64,000 nt of DNA from Phormidium tanganyikae FI6-MK23 (GCA_019359175.1 JAHHHU010000006.1:143275-207274); one strand, 5' to 3'; positions 17,066-27,166 are shown, counted from the first letter of the stretch. Numbers and translations: made by a program. The notes: generated from the sequence alone by a model not told the origin.

Positions 17066-18820
17066 TTATTGCAGGGCTTCTTCTAATTTGTTTTGATCCC
17101 ACAACGATCGGTAAAGTCCCGATTGATCAATTAGTTCTCCGTGTGTGCCCATTTGCACAATGCGCCCTTGTTCCATCACAAAGATTCGATCTGCCATCGC
17201 TGCCGCTGAAAGTTGGTGCGAAATAAATACAACAGTTTTACGAACGGTTCCTTCTGACAGATTTTTCAAAATTCGTGTTGCAGTCTGATTGTCCACGCTC
17301 GACAGCGCATCATCCAAAATTAGAATCGGACTATCCACCAAAAGCGCTCGTGCTAATGCGGTTCTCTGCCGCTGTCCGCCGGATAAGGTGATGCCACGCT
17401 CTCCTACGATCGTGTCATAGTGCTGCGGAAAGTTCAGCACTTCCCCATGAATCTGAGCAATTTTTGCTGCAAGTTCAACCTCGTCTTGTTCAGCTAAAGG
17501 CTTGCCATATCGAATGTTATTGCGGATCGTCGTACTGAAGAGGAAGCTTTCCTGGGGCACATACGCGATCGCGCCTCTCAAATCCTGCAATCGCAAGTCT
17601 GTAATGTCATAACCATCAAGAAAAAGCTGATTCGGGGCAATATCCAACAGTCGCGGTAACGCATTCGCTAACGTCGATTTCCCTGATCCGATCGCGCCGA
17701 CGATCGCTACGGATTCACCAGGAGCGATCGCAAAACTGATTTGGTCTAACGCAGGCTGAGACATTCCAGGATAGTGAAATGTTAAATTCTCAGCACTTAA
17801 CTTGCCTCTCACTTGCGCTAATGGTAGGGGAATCGCATCTGCACTATCCTGAATTTTCGGTTCAACAGATAAGATTGCTTCGATTCGATCGATACTCACT
17901 TCCCCACGTTGATAAGCGGTAATCGTGAATCCTAGTAGTGCAGTCGGAAACGCCAATCGCTCGACGAAGATCAGGAGTGCAATGAAATCTCCGACCGTGA
18001 TTTCTCCTCGTGCGATCGAGTCGCCTCCAAACCATAGCAAAATCAATGCACTCCCGTAGGCAATTCCTTGCAAGATTGGAAACAAAATGTTTCGAGTTAG
18101 AGCAAGTTTGAGATTTGCATTCAATAGCGATCGATTAAGTTCTCTAAAAGCGCCCCGCTCGTTCTCTTCCTGACCGTAGATCTTAATCAGTGCAATTCCG
18201 CTCATATCTTCTTGCACTAGTTCGCTCAATGTCGAGAGTTCTTCTTGGACATCTAGCTGCTGCGATCGCAGTTTGTTACTAAACAAACTCACTAAGATCA
18301 ACATGAACGGATATACAGAAAGCGCTAACAAACTCAATTTGGCGTTGATTGCCACCATTGCAGGTAACGTCAACGTATAAGCGAATAGCGTATTTGCCAA
18401 ACTGAGAACCGCAAACCCTAATAAGCGGCGGATATTATCGACATCACTAGTAGCACGGTTAATCAAATCACCTACCGTATTCGCAGCGAAATACGCAGGT
18501 TCTAACTTGAGTAAGTGGTTAAAGATTCTCTGCTTGAGATCAAATTCAACCTGTCGCCCAACGCCAAACAGTAACGTTCGGGATGCCATTCGCATGACCC
18601 ACATTACCGAAGCCAACACCAAGATCAGAACAGCATACATCAAGATCTGATCAACGCTAAAGGCAACGCCAAGCGTATCCACTGCGTCGCGAATTTGTAG
18701 CGGGATATAAATCCCGATCGCATTTACCACCAACAACGCCAAAACTCCTAGCGTGGCATCCCGCCAATGCGGGCGAAGATATGCCCCTAGTTTTTGAAGT
18801 TGCCCCCGCGATCGCGCCAT
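17066..18820 (-). CDS. ABC exporter, fused permease-ATPase (MsbA/MdlB-like)
   Basis: This 584-residue half-transporter has six membrane helices in the first 320 residues and a complete nucleotide-binding domain: Walker A VGAIGSGKST, signature LSGGQRQR, Walker B ILILDDALSS and the H-loop ISHQ. It would act as a homodimer or with another half-transporter to export lipid, peptide or drug. Genomic context gives no substrate. I chose the ATG at 18820 (MARSRGQLQ); the open frame extends 17 codons further without support. Confidence 0.9.
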   Translation of the reverse strand: MARSRGQLQKLGAYLRPHWRDATLGVLALLVVNAIGIYIPLQIRDAVDTLGVAFSVDQILMYAVLILVLASVMWVMRMASRTLLFGVGRQVEFDLKQRIFNHLLKLEPAYFAANTVGDLINRATSDVDNIRRLLGFAVLSLANTLFAYTLTLPAMVAINAKLSLLALSVYPFMLILVSLFSNKLRSQQLDVQEELSTLSELVQEDMSGIALIKIYGQEENERGAFRELNRSLLNANLKLALTRNILFPILQGIAYGSALILLWFGGDSIARGEITVGDFIALLIFVERLAFPTALLGFTITAYQRGEVSIDRIEAILSVEPKIQDSADAIPLPLAQVRGKLSAENLTFHYPGMSQPALDQISFAIAPGESVAIVGAIGSGKSTLANALPRLLDIAPNQLFLDGYDITDLRLQDLRGAIAYVPQESFLFSTTIRNNIRYGKPLAEQDEVELAAKIAQIHGEVLNFPQHYDTIVGERGITLSGGQRQRTALARALLVDSPILILDDALSSVDNQTATRILKNLSEGTVRKTVVFISHQLSAAAMADRIFVMEQGRIVQMGTHGELIDQSGLYRSLWDQNKLEEALQ

Positions 18821-18884
18821 GATTCTGCCTACTATCGAAACCTTCCTATGGTAGCGCGATTGAAAAAGCAAATTTCAACAGAAA

Positions 18885-18913
18885 AGGGGTAGAAGCGATT
18901 CGCCTCTACCCCT
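18885..18913 (-). terminator. Rho-independent terminator of the DUF218 gene
   Basis: On the minus strand AGGGGTAGA pairs with TCTACCCCT (9 bp perfect) and is followed by TTTTCTG, 17 bases past the stop codon. Confidence 0.75.
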
Positions 18914-18929
18914 CATTCTTAGAGCTGTT

Positions 18930-20141
18930 CTAGAGCGTCGTCCGCACAGGTCGAATCCATCCCCTCAAGAAGTAATAGATCGATGTAACGTACTCATTAA
19001 TCACTTTGGAACTGAGCGAAAACGCATCAATGCTAGGGATCAGATCTGCGAGTTGGAAATTGCGCTCAACCACATCGCGCCCTTGTGCCCGACCTCTTAG
19101 CGCTTCTCTCGCTGGCAGCGTGAAAAAATTCGTCGGACGGGGAATCACCGTTAGCGGCACATTATTACTGTTGAATTCCCGATTAAACGTTAATGCGGCT
19201 CGGTTCATCTCGATCGCAGAACTCACCAAAATCAACTGATTGCCAAAATTGATCCCTCTGCGCCGCAATTCCTGACGCACATTCACCGCGCTACTCTGAA
19301 TCGTCGGACTATTGGAATCTCCAATAATATCGCCCTCTGGAATTCCCAAATCCTGGAGGAAACGCCGCGCATCTGCCGCTTCTGAAACTTCATTCTGAGT
19401 TTCTCCGGTTCTGCGAAGGCGCTCTGGTCGATCGCCCGCCGTTACAATCACCAAGGGAGCTGTTCCCCGCGCCCGCTCTTCTTGATAGACCTGATTCGTG
19501 TAGGTCAAAATGTCGCCGCGCTCGGTCAGTTGGACAGGCTGATCGGTCAGTAGCGTCAAGGTTCCAGCCGGAATCGGGGAAGGCGGTGGAATCAGTTGCG
19601 GCGCAGTCGGAGCGGGAGCCGCCGGAATCGGCTGCGTTCTGGGTCGAAGTTGCAGTCGAGTGGTGTCTTGCGCCAAAGACACAATCACGCGCCGCGCGCC
19701 GGCGGGGAGAGCTTGGGCTGCAACAGGTCGAGCAATGTCGATCGCTTCCGCTTCGGCTCTTTGAGCCAAGAAATAGGACACCGCAGGAATACTGAGAATT
19801 AACAGTGCTGGAATCGCAATTCGCAGCAAAATCAATCCCGTCCTCGATAATTTGCCGCCGCGCAGCAGTTCGGAAAATGCAATCAGTAGCAAAATTAGAA
19901 TGATGCCGAGCGGACTAAACGGAATGGCAATCAACCGAAAAATATCGCCAACCAGTCCTTGTTCTGGAGAACCCCGATAAAACGTAAAAGCTGCCACTCC
20001 CAGCAAGAGCAGCAACACCAATCCACCCAGAAACGCTCTTGGCAGCGCCCGCAGCAGGACATACCAAGCAAATAGACCCACCACAACCCAGAGCAACACC
20101 TGAGTCAGTAGAACGAATACATCAGTTACTAATAAAACCAT
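18930..20141 (-). CDS. YdcF/ElyC (DUF218) family membrane protein
   Basis: This 403-residue protein has about four N-terminal membrane helices (to about 130), a Pro-rich linker (PIPAAPAPTAPQLIPPPSPIP) and a DUF218 domain. The DUF218 core shows VIVTAGDRPERLRRTGETQNEVSEAADA and a later SPTIQSSAVNV segment. E. coli ElyC and SanA of this family affect envelope integrity; a biochemical activity is not settled. It is a single gene with its own terminator. Confidence 0.78.
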   Translation of the reverse strand: MVLLVTDVFVLLTQVLLWVVVGLFAWYVLLRALPRAFLGGLVLLLLLGVAAFTFYRGSPEQGLVGDIFRLIAIPFSPLGIILILLLIAFSELLRGGKLSRTGLILLRIAIPALLILSIPAVSYFLAQRAEAEAIDIARPVAAQALPAGARRVIVSLAQDTTRLQLRPRTQPIPAAPAPTAPQLIPPPSPIPAGTLTLLTDQPVQLTERGDILTYTNQVYQEERARGTAPLVIVTAGDRPERLRRTGETQNEVSEAADARRFLQDLGIPEGDIIGDSNSPTIQSSAVNVRQELRRRGINFGNQLILVSSAIEMNRAALTFNREFNSNNVPLTVIPRPTNFFTLPAREALRGRAQGRDVVERNFQLADLIPSIDAFSLSSKVINEYVTSIYYFLRGWIRPVRTTL

Positions 20142-20422
20142 CTATTCAATCCTATGTATCGCGCTAATACCCCTCACCACCAAATACGATCTTCAAACGA
20201 TTAAATTCAGCGTGAAACTTCATCGCTTCAAGATTACCCGCAGGTATCAAATTTGCACACGGAAGTTGTTCGTAATTTGAATGACCTGATGGATGGCAAT
20301 TGAACTCCTTAAATTTAGACTTGCACTAAAAAAATAAACCGTTTCAAGATTAGGATTGTACCGAAAATTGCCGGGTTGTAGGGACTTTTTCGCGCTGAAT
20401 CGCAGATTTTTTCTTAAATTTG

Positions 20423-20450
20423 TTGAAGCACAAACCGTTTTCTCTAAAAT
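20423..20450 (+). promoter_or_regulatory. Possible sigma-70-type promoter of the microprotein frame
   Basis: TTGAAG and TAAAAT are separated by 16 bases, about 120 bases upstream of the GTG at 20570. This is a sequence match only. Confidence 0.3.
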
Positions 20451-20569
20451 GAAATTGCTTGGATGGGTCTGAACGATCAAAAAATCAGGCAAAATGCAAG
20501 ATCGATCCGTCTCTAGAACGATTTAATCACATTGGCAACCTCAGTCGCGGGTATTAGGAGGAACATTCA

Positions 20570-20641
20570 GTGGAACTAATTTTGGCAGGTATCGTCTTTG
20601 CGGTGGTTTTATTTTTGCTAACGCGCGATATCTTCAAGTAA
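20570..20641 (+). CDS. Putative 23-residue single-pass membrane microprotein
   Basis: A 24-codon frame (GTG to TAA) encodes a hydrophobic helix with an acidic N-terminus and a charged C-terminus (MELILAGIVFAVV then LFLLTRDIFK). A near-perfect ribosome binding site, AGGAGG, sits 8 bases before the GTG. This is the size and shape of small photosystem, cytochrome b6f or KdpF-type subunits, but the sequence does not match one I can name. It occupies the middle of a 601-base gap and is followed by an inverted repeat (20640-20701). No other gene is visible in the rest of that gap. Confidence 0.55.
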   Translation: MELILAGIVFAVVLFLLTRDIFK

Positions 20642-20701
20642 AGCGCTTCACTCAGACCTTGAATCAATTCGCGTCCTTACTCCTGGATGTAGAAGCGCTT
20701 T
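20640..20701. repeat. 10-bp inverted repeat flanking the downstream region of the microprotein
   Basis: AAAGCGCTTC at 20640-20649 and GAAGCGCTTT at 20692-20701 are perfect inverted copies, 42 bases apart. The left copy overlaps the microprotein stop codon. Each contains the palindrome AAGCGCTT, so they could be paired operator half-sites or a long-loop hairpin. Confidence 0.6.
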
Positions 20702-20742
20702 CTTGAAATGGGAATTGTCTTAACGCTGGATGAGGATTTATC

Positions 20743-21741
20743 GTGTCATCTGAAAAGCCGATCGTATTAGTCACTGGGGGAGCCGGATATATCGGTTCTC
20801 ATGCGGTTCTCGCACTGCAAAAGGCAGGTTATGAAGTCGTCGTCTTCGATAATTTGGTCTACGGGCATCGCGATATCGTTGAATCTGTGCTGAAAGTTGA
20901 ATTGATCGAGGGCGATACGAACGATCGCGAATTGCTCGATCGACTATTTGCCTCACGATCGTTTAGTGCAGTGATGCACTTTGCGGCGTATGCGTATGTT
21001 GGGGAATCGGTGAGTCATCCCGATAAGTATTACCGGAATAATGTGACGGGAACGCTGACGCTGTTAGAAGCGATGGTTGCGGCTGGAATTAAAAACTTCG
21101 TCTTTTCTTCAACCTGTGCAACCTACGGCGTTCCAAAAATTGTGCCGATTCCAGAAGATCATCCTCAAGACCCGATTAATCCGTATGGTGCGACGAAGCT
21201 CATGGTTGAGCGGATTTTATCGGATTTCGATCAGGCGTATGATTTCAAATCGGTAGTGTTTCGGTATTTCAATGCGGCTGGAGCCGATCCAGAAGGTCGC
21301 TTGGGTGAAGATCACCAACCAGAAACGCACTTAATTCCGCTCGTTTTGATGGCTGCTCTCGGACATCGCGACTCGATTTCGATTTTTGGAACGGACTACC
21401 CGACACCGGATGGAACCTGCGTTCGTGATTATATCCACGTTACGGACTTGGCGGAAGCTCACGTTCTCGGCTTGGATTATTTGCTCAAAGGCGGCGATTC
21501 GCAGCAGTTCAATTTGGGCAATGGAAACGGGTTTTCGGTGCGCGAAGTGATCGAGGCGGCGCGTAAAGTGACGGGTCGCTCGATTAAGGCGATCGAGTGC
21601 GATCGTCGTCCGGGTGATCCGCCTGCACTGGTCGGAAGTGCGGGAAAAGCGAGATCGACGCTTGGCTGGAATCCTCAGTATGCAGATATTGAAAAGATTC
21701 TCACGCACGCTTGGGTATGGCATCAAAAACGGCACGCCTAG
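20743..21741 (+). CDS. galE: UDP-glucose 4-epimerase GalE
   Basis: This enzyme interconverts UDP-glucose and UDP-galactose to supply sugars for exopolysaccharides and glycolipids. The 332-residue protein has the NAD-binding motif VTGGAGYIGSHAV, the catalytic threonine in FSSTCATYG, and the YxxxK pair in NPYGATKLMVE. The C-terminal GDGTCVRDYIHV-type motif (DGTCVRDYIHVTDLA) is typical of GalE. It starts with GTG, preceded by GAGG. It converges with the mannosyltransferase gene. Confidence 0.95.
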   Translation: MSSEKPIVLVTGGAGYIGSHAVLALQKAGYEVVVFDNLVYGHRDIVESVLKVELIEGDTNDRELLDRLFASRSFSAVMHFAAYAYVGESVSHPDKYYRNNVTGTLTLLEAMVAAGIKNFVFSSTCATYGVPKIVPIPEDHPQDPINPYGATKLMVERILSDFDQAYDFKSVVFRYFNAAGADPEGRLGEDHQPETHLIPLVLMAALGHRDSISIFGTDYPTPDGTCVRDYIHVTDLAEAHVLGLDYLLKGGDSQQFNLGNGNGFSVREVIEAARKVTGRSIKAIECDRRPGDPPALVGSAGKARSTLGWNPQYADIEKILTHAWVWHQKRHA

Positions 21742-21760
21742 AGGTTCTATGAGACGCGGT

Positions 21761-21783
21761 GGGAGAATTCGGCGAATTCTCCC
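21761..21783. terminator. Bidirectional terminator hairpin between galE and the mannosyltransferase gene
   Basis: GGGAGAATTC and GAATTCTCCC form a perfect 10-bp stem around a 3-base loop in the 49-base gap between two convergent stop codons. Confidence 0.7.
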
Positions 21784-21790
21784 ATCTACT

Positions 21791-23275
21791 TTAAATCCAC
21801 GATCGCAACCACATCCGCCATTGATAGTCCGATTGCGACAACGGCAATCCTAAATAAATTGGCATCCAAAACACAAACGAGATCGCGCAAATCGCGATGA
21901 CTCCAATCCCGATCAAGCGAAATTCGCGGGTGCGGAACCAGCGATCGACAAACCAAGCTAGTCCCATCGTGGCGTAAACCGATGACCCCATGTAGTGATA
22001 TAAAAATACACATCGCGATACGGGCATCCAGGGCAGCAGATTCGCAATATAGCTGACGAACAGAAACAGCACGATCCACAACTCTTGAGGCGGCAAAAAA
22101 CTTAGCCTCGGTGCATGAATGCTGGCAAGACTCGGCAGAATCTCCCAGTGTTCGATCAGTATCCAAATCAGAAATACGATCGCAACTGCCGAAAACCACC
22201 ACAACACCGGATTTCCCATCGCATGAACATCGTAAACAACCCGCCCTGGTTCAAGAACCAGGGCAGAGTTTCCGTTTGAGATTGGGTCGGTGATTGAATT
22301 TGCAACTTGGTAATAATACGCAACTGGACGAAGCATCAGTATCCAACTGTACCAAGTTGAACAGTAAGGATGAATATTCGTACCGCTTCCGACTCGCTGA
22401 TGGTACAACAAGATTTGCCTTTGAACTTCGACGAAATTAAACTCCGGATTGAGGTGAAGATGCGGTAGCCAAATTAACCAATAAAACAGCGCCGGAACAC
22501 CCGCAAAACAAAGTAAAAAATAGAACAAGTTAATTTGTGTAAGACGATATAGCGGCGAAGTTGGTAATGAATTGCTCGGAATTTCTGTAGATAGTTTCGA
22601 GCGTTGTCTCGTCCAGTTTAAGAAGCGAAATATCCAACCCATTCCCCACAAGAAGTAGACGCTCATCAAGAACCATAATCCGTTCCATTTAATTGAAACA
22701 GAGGCGGCAAAGAATACCCCAGAGATGACTAGAAACGAGTTCAATCTTTTCGGCGATCGTAAACTAAATAACAAACACCATTGCCCGATTAATCCGAATA
22801 TCACGAGGTAGACATTGTTGAGTGCATAACGCGACTCAACTAAGAACAAACCATCCATCGCAGCAAGGGTTCCAGCGATTAGAGCATAGCTTCGACGGCG
22901 ACTAAGTTGGAACGCGATCGCAGAAATTACCAGCGGAATAAATGACCCAGTAAGCGCATTTAGCCAGCGGTAACTCCAAGTACTGAGTGTCGAACCCGCC
23001 ATGTTATTTACAGCGTCTTGACCGATCAGAAGATGACTGCCAATCCAAATCCCGATCGCGATTAAATACTTGCTTAAAGGGGGATGACCGTCGAAAAACT
23101 TTATTCCGGTCAGGTAGTTATTTGCGAACTTTGCGTAGTAGACTTCATCAAAGACCAGAGTGTTGAATCGTCCGAGTCCCCAGAAACGGAGGCTCAACGA
23201 GATGAGAAATATTCCAATAATTCCGAGCCGAAACCAGGGAATCGGCTTGATGGATTGCTCAGTCTTCCGCATCAC
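21791..23275 (-). CDS. Dolichyl-phosphate-mannose-protein mannosyltransferase-like GT39
   Basis: This 494-residue integral membrane protein has roughly ten hydrophobic helices. The first loop carries the catalytic-type motif LVFDEVYYAKF followed by FFDGHPPLSKY, characteristic of protein O-mannosyltransferases (GT39). The C-terminal part (RCVFLYHYMGSSVYATMGLAW) also fits. It would use a polyprenyl-phosphate sugar to glycosylate exported proteins. Two methionine codons begin the frame, and either could be the start. Confidence 0.87.
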   Translation of the reverse strand: MMRKTEQSIKPIPWFRLGIIGIFLISLSLRFWGLGRFNTLVFDEVYYAKFANNYLTGIKFFDGHPPLSKYLIAIGIWIGSHLLIGQDAVNNMAGSTLSTWSYRWLNALTGSFIPLVISAIAFQLSRRRSYALIAGTLAAMDGLFLVESRYALNNVYLVIFGLIGQWCLLFSLRSPKRLNSFLVISGVFFAASVSIKWNGLWFLMSVYFLWGMGWIFRFLNWTRQRSKLSTEIPSNSLPTSPLYRLTQINLFYFLLCFAGVPALFYWLIWLPHLHLNPEFNFVEVQRQILLYHQRVGSGTNIHPYCSTWYSWILMLRPVAYYYQVANSITDPISNGNSALVLEPGRVVYDVHAMGNPVLWWFSAVAIVFLIWILIEHWEILPSLASIHAPRLSFLPPQELWIVLFLFVSYIANLLPWMPVSRCVFLYHYMGSSVYATMGLAWFVDRWFRTREFRLIGIGVIAICAISFVFWMPIYLGLPLSQSDYQWRMWLRSWI

Positions 23276-23528
23276 TACTTTTTCAGTGCCAATTTCTAGT
23301 CTTTCAGCATACTGACTTCTCCTTTAATTTGGTAAATTTCTGTCACAACTGGCTTGATTTATTTCTGTAAAGACTAAAAGACGGTTTGGTAAAGTTTTAC
23401 AAAATATTTAACGAAATACGAATTTTCAACATTGCTTTATTCCCGGTTTATTGCATTCAGGAGTCTACCGATCGCCCCGTCTCCAAACTCCGTCTCTGAA
23501 AATCTCCTGTCAAGAGGAAACCAATATC

Positions 23529-24242
23529 ATGATTCGCGTATTGTTAGCAGATGATCAGAATCTCATTCGGGAAGGACTGAAAGCGCTTCTAGAGCAGGAG
23601 CCTGACCTACAGGTGGTGGCAGATGTCGATAATGGGTGCGATGCGGTACAGCAAGCCGAGGCGCTTCAGCCCGATGTGGTGCTGATGGATTTGAAGATGC
23701 CGAGAATGGATGGGATCACCGCGACACAGACGATATGTGAACGCTGCCCAGACACGCGCGTTCTGGTGTTGACGGCTTCAGACGACGAACTTTCGGTGCG
23801 GGCTGCGCTACAAGTCGGGGCACGTGGCTATCTGCTCAAAGATATGTCACCGGATGAACTGGCAAACGCAGTTCGTACCGCGCACAAAGGCTTTACCCAG
23901 TTGAGTCCTGGAATCTTGCAGAAAGCGCTGGCTTCCTCGATCGACACCTCTCCGATCGAATCGATCGAAGCGCTCGCAACGAATGTTCTCCCGTTCATGC
24001 CGTCCCAACGTCGCGCCCCTGCTGCCAATCTCCCGCCCGGATTTGCCAAGCTGACCGCGCGGGAACGTCAGGTCTTGAGGCTGATTGCAGAAGGTTCAAG
24101 CAATCGAGAAATTGCGCGATCGCTTGATATCTCAGAAGGCACGGTGAAAAACCACGTTGCGAGTATTTTAGGACGTTTGAATTTACGCGATCGTACGCAA
24201 GCTGCCATCATTGCAACCTCAGTGATGCCGCTGTTGAACTAG
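23529..24242 (+). CDS. NarL/FixJ family response regulator
   Basis: This 237-residue transcription factor has an N-terminal receiver domain: acidic pair in LLADDQNLIREG, phosphoacceptor Asp in VVLMDLKMPRMDG, and Lys in GYLLKDMSPDEL. The C-terminal LuxR-type helix-turn-helix is LTARERQVLRLIAEG through ISEGTVKNHVASIL. No sensor kinase is adjacent. The start at 23529 places MIRVLLADD at the usual position, with AGAGGA upstream. The 253-base upstream gap is AT-rich and probably contains its promoter. Confidence 0.92.
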   Translation: MIRVLLADDQNLIREGLKALLEQEPDLQVVADVDNGCDAVQQAEALQPDVVLMDLKMPRMDGITATQTICERCPDTRVLVLTASDDELSVRAALQVGARGYLLKDMSPDELANAVRTAHKGFTQLSPGILQKALASSIDTSPIESIEALATNVLPFMPSQRRAPAANLPPGFAKLTARERQVLRLIAEGSSNREIARSLDISEGTVKNHVASILGRLNLRDRTQAAIIATSVMPLLN

Positions 24243-24318
24243 CATTTTCTCGGACTCTCTGAATTTATCCATATGGTAATACTGTGCTGAAAGCCACTTC
24301 AGCATACAGAGAGCGACC

Positions 24319-24549
24319 ATGATTCACTTTGTTTTAGATTTATCCACTTGGTTCGATCAGACGACTCACTTGAGTGATTTTGTTCAATCGATCGACGTGA
24401 CAGTTTTGGCGCAAGAATTTAAGCAAACCGATATCGCGGGTAACGTGGGCAAAAGTTGGAATCACTTTGTCAAAACGGGTCAGGTGTGGGCGTTTGTGAT
24501 GGGAATTGGATTGGGATATTTTGTCAGAACTTTTACTTCGTTCGGCTAA
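24319..24549 (+). CDS. Small membrane-associated protein, unknown
   Basis: This 76-residue protein has an amphipathic N-terminal half and one probable membrane helix near the C-terminus (VWAFVMGIGLGYFVRTF). GAGAG precedes the ATG. I do not recognise it. It lies between a response regulator and argH on the same strand. Confidence 0.55.
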   Translation: MIHFVLDLSTWFDQTTHLSDFVQSIDVTVLAQEFKQTDIAGNVGKSWNHFVKTGQVWAFVMGIGLGYFVRTFTSFG

Positions 24550-24647
24550 CTCTTAATTGGGGGTGAAAAAATAATTTGCACTTCATCCCTTCTTTTTGAC
24601 TGTTTGCGGTAGGCTTAGAACTTGCAGTCGATCGAGATAAATTTCTC

Positions 24648-26072
24648 TTGAGTCAGCAGTTCCCTGAATCTAAATCTCCCCAAGCGGGTCAGCCCACCAC
24701 TTGGAGTCAGCGATTTGAATCCGCATTGCATCCTGCGATCGCGCAATTCAACGCCAGCATCGGGTTTGATATTGAGCTAATCGAGTACGACCTGACCGGA
24801 TCGCAAGCACACGCGAAGATGCTGGCGAAAACCGGCATTATTTCTGCTGAAGAAGGCGATCAGTTGGTCAATGGACTGGAGCAAATCCGCCAAGAATATC
24901 GCCAAGGACAGTTTCAGCCCGGTGTCGATGCCGAAGATGTGCATTTTGCTGTAGAACGCCGTTTGACCGAAATTGCAGGCGATGTCGGTAAGAAATTACA
25001 TACGGCTCGATCGCGCAATGATCAAGTGGGAACCGATACCCGCCTTTATTTGCGTTCTCAAATTCAGGAGATTCGCCAGCAGATTCGAGAATTCCAAAGC
25101 GTTTTGATTGGACTTGCTGAACAGCACGTTAAAACGCTGATTCCGGGCTACACGCATTTACAGCGAGCGCAGCCGATTAGTCTCGCGCATCATCTACTGG
25201 CGTATTTTGAGATGACGCAGCGCGATTGGACGCGATTGGGTGAGATTTATCAGCGGGTGAATGTTTCGCCGTTGGGATCGGGTGCGCTAGCGGGAACGAC
25301 GTTTCCCATCGATCGACATTACACAGCGGAACTGCTCGAATTTGGTGGGCTGTACGAAAATAGTTTGGATGGCGTAAGCGATCGAGATTTCGCGATCGAA
25401 TTTCTCTGCGCTGCTAGTTTGATCATGGTTCACCTCAGCCGTTTATCGGAAGAAGTGATTTTTTGGGCTTCTCAAGAATTTAGCTTTGTAACGCTGAAAG
25501 ATAGCTGCGCCACGGGTTCCAGCATTATGCCGCAGAAGAAGAATCCCGATGTGCCGGAACTGGTACGCGGTAAAACGGGACGGGTTTTCGGGCATTTGCA
25601 GGGAATGTTGGTGCTGATGAAAGGTCTGCCACTGGCGTACAACAAAGACTTGCAGGAAGACAAAGAAGCTTTGTTCGATGGCGTGAAAACGGTCAAGGCG
25701 TGTCTGGAAGCGATGACAATTCTGTTTCGAGAAGGGTTGGAGTTTCGGACAGCACGATTGAACGAAGCGGTCGCAGAAGATTTTTCTAACGCCACTGATG
25801 TCGCGGATTATCTAGCCACAAAAGGCGTTCCGTTCCGCGAGGCTTACAACTTAGTTGGGAAAGTCGTGCGATCGTGCATTTCTCAAAACAAGCTGCTCAA
25901 AGATCTGTCACTGGCAGAATGGCAAGACCTTCATCCCGCGTTTGAGCCAGATATTTATGACGCGATCGCGCCTGAACAAGTCGTTGCGGCTCGAAACAGT
26001 TTCGGCGGTACAGGATTTGAGCAAATTGATCGCGCGATCAATTCTGCAAAACAACGATTTCAGCAAGGATGA
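24648..26072 (+). CDS. argH: Argininosuccinate lyase ArgH
   Basis: This enzyme splits argininosuccinate into arginine and fumarate, the last step of arginine synthesis. The 474-residue protein begins [15 protein letters not shown] and has the fumarase-superfamily signature [12 protein letters not shown] with the catalytic serine loop. [13 protein letters not shown] is also present. No methionine codon precedes the conserved N-terminus, so the TTG at 24648 is the likely start. The stop overlaps the start of the peroxiredoxin gene (ATGA), suggesting coupling. Confidence 0.96.
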   Translation: MSQQFPESKSPQAGQPTTWSQRFESALHPAIAQFNASIGFDIELIEYDLTGSQAHAKMLAKTGIISAEEGDQLVNGLEQIRQEYRQGQFQPGVDAEDVHFAVERRLTEIAGDVGKKLHTARSRNDQVGTDTRLYLRSQIQEIRQQIREFQSVLIGLAEQHVKTLIPGYTHLQRAQPISLAHHLLAYFEMTQRDWTRLGEIYQRVNVSPLGSGALAGTTFPIDRHYTAELLEFGGLYENSLDGVSDRDFAIEFLCAASLIMVHLSRLSEEVIFWASQEFSFVTLKDSCATGSSIMPQKKNPDVPELVRGKTGRVFGHLQGMLVLMKGLPLAYNKDLQEDKEALFDGVKTVKACLEAMTILFREGLEFRTARLNEAVAEDFSNATDVADYLATKGVPFREAYNLVGKVVRSCISQNKLLKDLSLAEWQDLHPAFEPDIYDAIAPEQVVAARNSFGGTGFEQIDRAINSAKQRFQQG

Positions 26073-26533
26073 GTATGGCTTTGAACATTGGCGATCGCGC
26101 TCCTGACTTTTCCTTACCCGATACGCAGGGAAATCTGGTCAATCTTGCAGATCTTAAAGGAAAGCGGGTGGTGTTGTACTTCTATCCGCGTGATAACACG
26201 CCCGGATGTACCAAGGAGGCGTGCGGCTTTCGGGATACATATGATCAATATCAGGCGCAAGATGTCGTGCTGTTGGGTGTCAGTACGGACGATGCAAAAT
26301 CGCATGAGAAATTCGTGAAAAAGTACGACTTACCGTTTCCATTGCTGTGTGATGAAGGCGGCAAAGTTGCAGAGACTTACGAAAGTTACGGATTGAAAAA
26401 ATTTATGGGGAAAGAGTATTTAGGGATTACTCGAAATACCTTTGTCATCAGTCCAGATGGTACGATCGAAAAAATCTACCGCAAAGTCAAGCCTGATCTT
26501 CACGCGACTCAAATTCTCGCTGATCTCACCTGA
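26069..26533 (+). CDS. bcp: Thioredoxin-dependent peroxiredoxin, Bcp/PrxQ type
   Basis: This 154-residue thiol peroxidase reduces hydrogen peroxide and organic hydroperoxides. The peroxidatic cysteine is C47 in [12 protein letters not shown], and the resolving cysteine C52 lies five residues later, the atypical 2-Cys PrxQ arrangement. [11 protein letters not shown] is a family signature. The first ATG overlaps the argH stop; a second ATG two codons later is equally possible. Confidence 0.95.
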   Translation: MSMALNIGDRAPDFSLPDTQGNLVNLADLKGKRVVLYFYPRDNTPGCTKEACGFRDTYDQYQAQDVVLLGVSTDDAKSHEKFVKKYDLPFPLLCDEGGKVAETYESYGLKKFMGKEYLGITRNTFVISPDGTIEKIYRKVKPDLHATQILADLT

Positions 26534-26590
26534 AATCGTTCTGCTCTAGCGATTTGCATCTGCCAAACGATCTCACTTCTGGATCTTCTT

Positions 26591-27097
26591 GTGCTGATAG
26601 CTGTTAGACGGATCATTCCTTACATTTTGTTTCCTGAGCTTATGCGTCGGTTTTGGCGATATTTTCAAGCTGTTTTGGGTGTCATGTTCCGACATCCAAT
26701 CACTGGCACAAGTATCATCACTGTTTTGCCGGGCGATCGCATTGTGTTGATTCGGCGGCGGGATAACGGGCTGTGGAGTCTTCCGGGCGGCATCGTCGAT
26801 TGGGGCGAGGACTTGCCGACAGCGATTCGACGAGAATTGGCAGAAGAAACGGGTTTGGAGCTTACCAAAATTCGGCGCTTGGTGGGAATTTACTCGGCTC
26901 CCGATCGCGATCCGAGAATGCACTCGATTTGCGTGGTCGTTGAAGTGGAAGCGACTGGAGCCTTTAATCCACAGGATGTCGATGAGGTTGCAGACGTGCA
27001 GGCATTCCAATGTTCGCATTTGCCACCCGGTCAGCTTTCTCATGATCACGGCAAACAGCTACAAGATTATTTTGAGGGCAGAACCACGATCGCTTAG
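26591..27097 (+). CDS. Nudix hydrolase
   Basis: The 168-residue product contains a full Nudix box (GGIVDWGEDLPTAI followed by RRELAEETGLEL), the Mg-binding helix that hydrolyses nucleoside diphosphate derivatives. Sequence before residue 35 is hydrophobic and lies outside the fold, so translation may start at the ATG at 26642 instead of GTG 26591. The substrate cannot be deduced. Confidence 0.85.
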   Translation: MLIAVRRIIPYILFPELMRRFWRYFQAVLGVMFRHPITGTSIITVLPGDRIVLIRRRDNGLWSLPGGIVDWGEDLPTAIRRELAEETGLELTKIRRLVGIYSAPDRDPRMHSICVVVEVEATGAFNPQDVDEVADVQAFQCSHLPPGQLSHDHGKQLQDYFEGRTTIA

Positions 27098-27166
27098 TCC
27101 AAAGCGCAGCAAGCAACCTGATTTCCTGGTAGATTGGGCGATGTACACCGCGCAGAGGCAGGGAAT

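Noticed and set aside
20247..20492. 81-codon minus-strand frame in the gap before galE
   Set aside because: Low-complexity AT-rich translation, no ribosome binding site, and it covers the probable promoter of the microprotein on the other strand.
23380..23430. NtcA-type site GTA-N8-TAC upstream of the response regulator
   Set aside because: GTAAAGTTTTAC has only six bases between the half-sites, not eight, in an AT-rich stretch.
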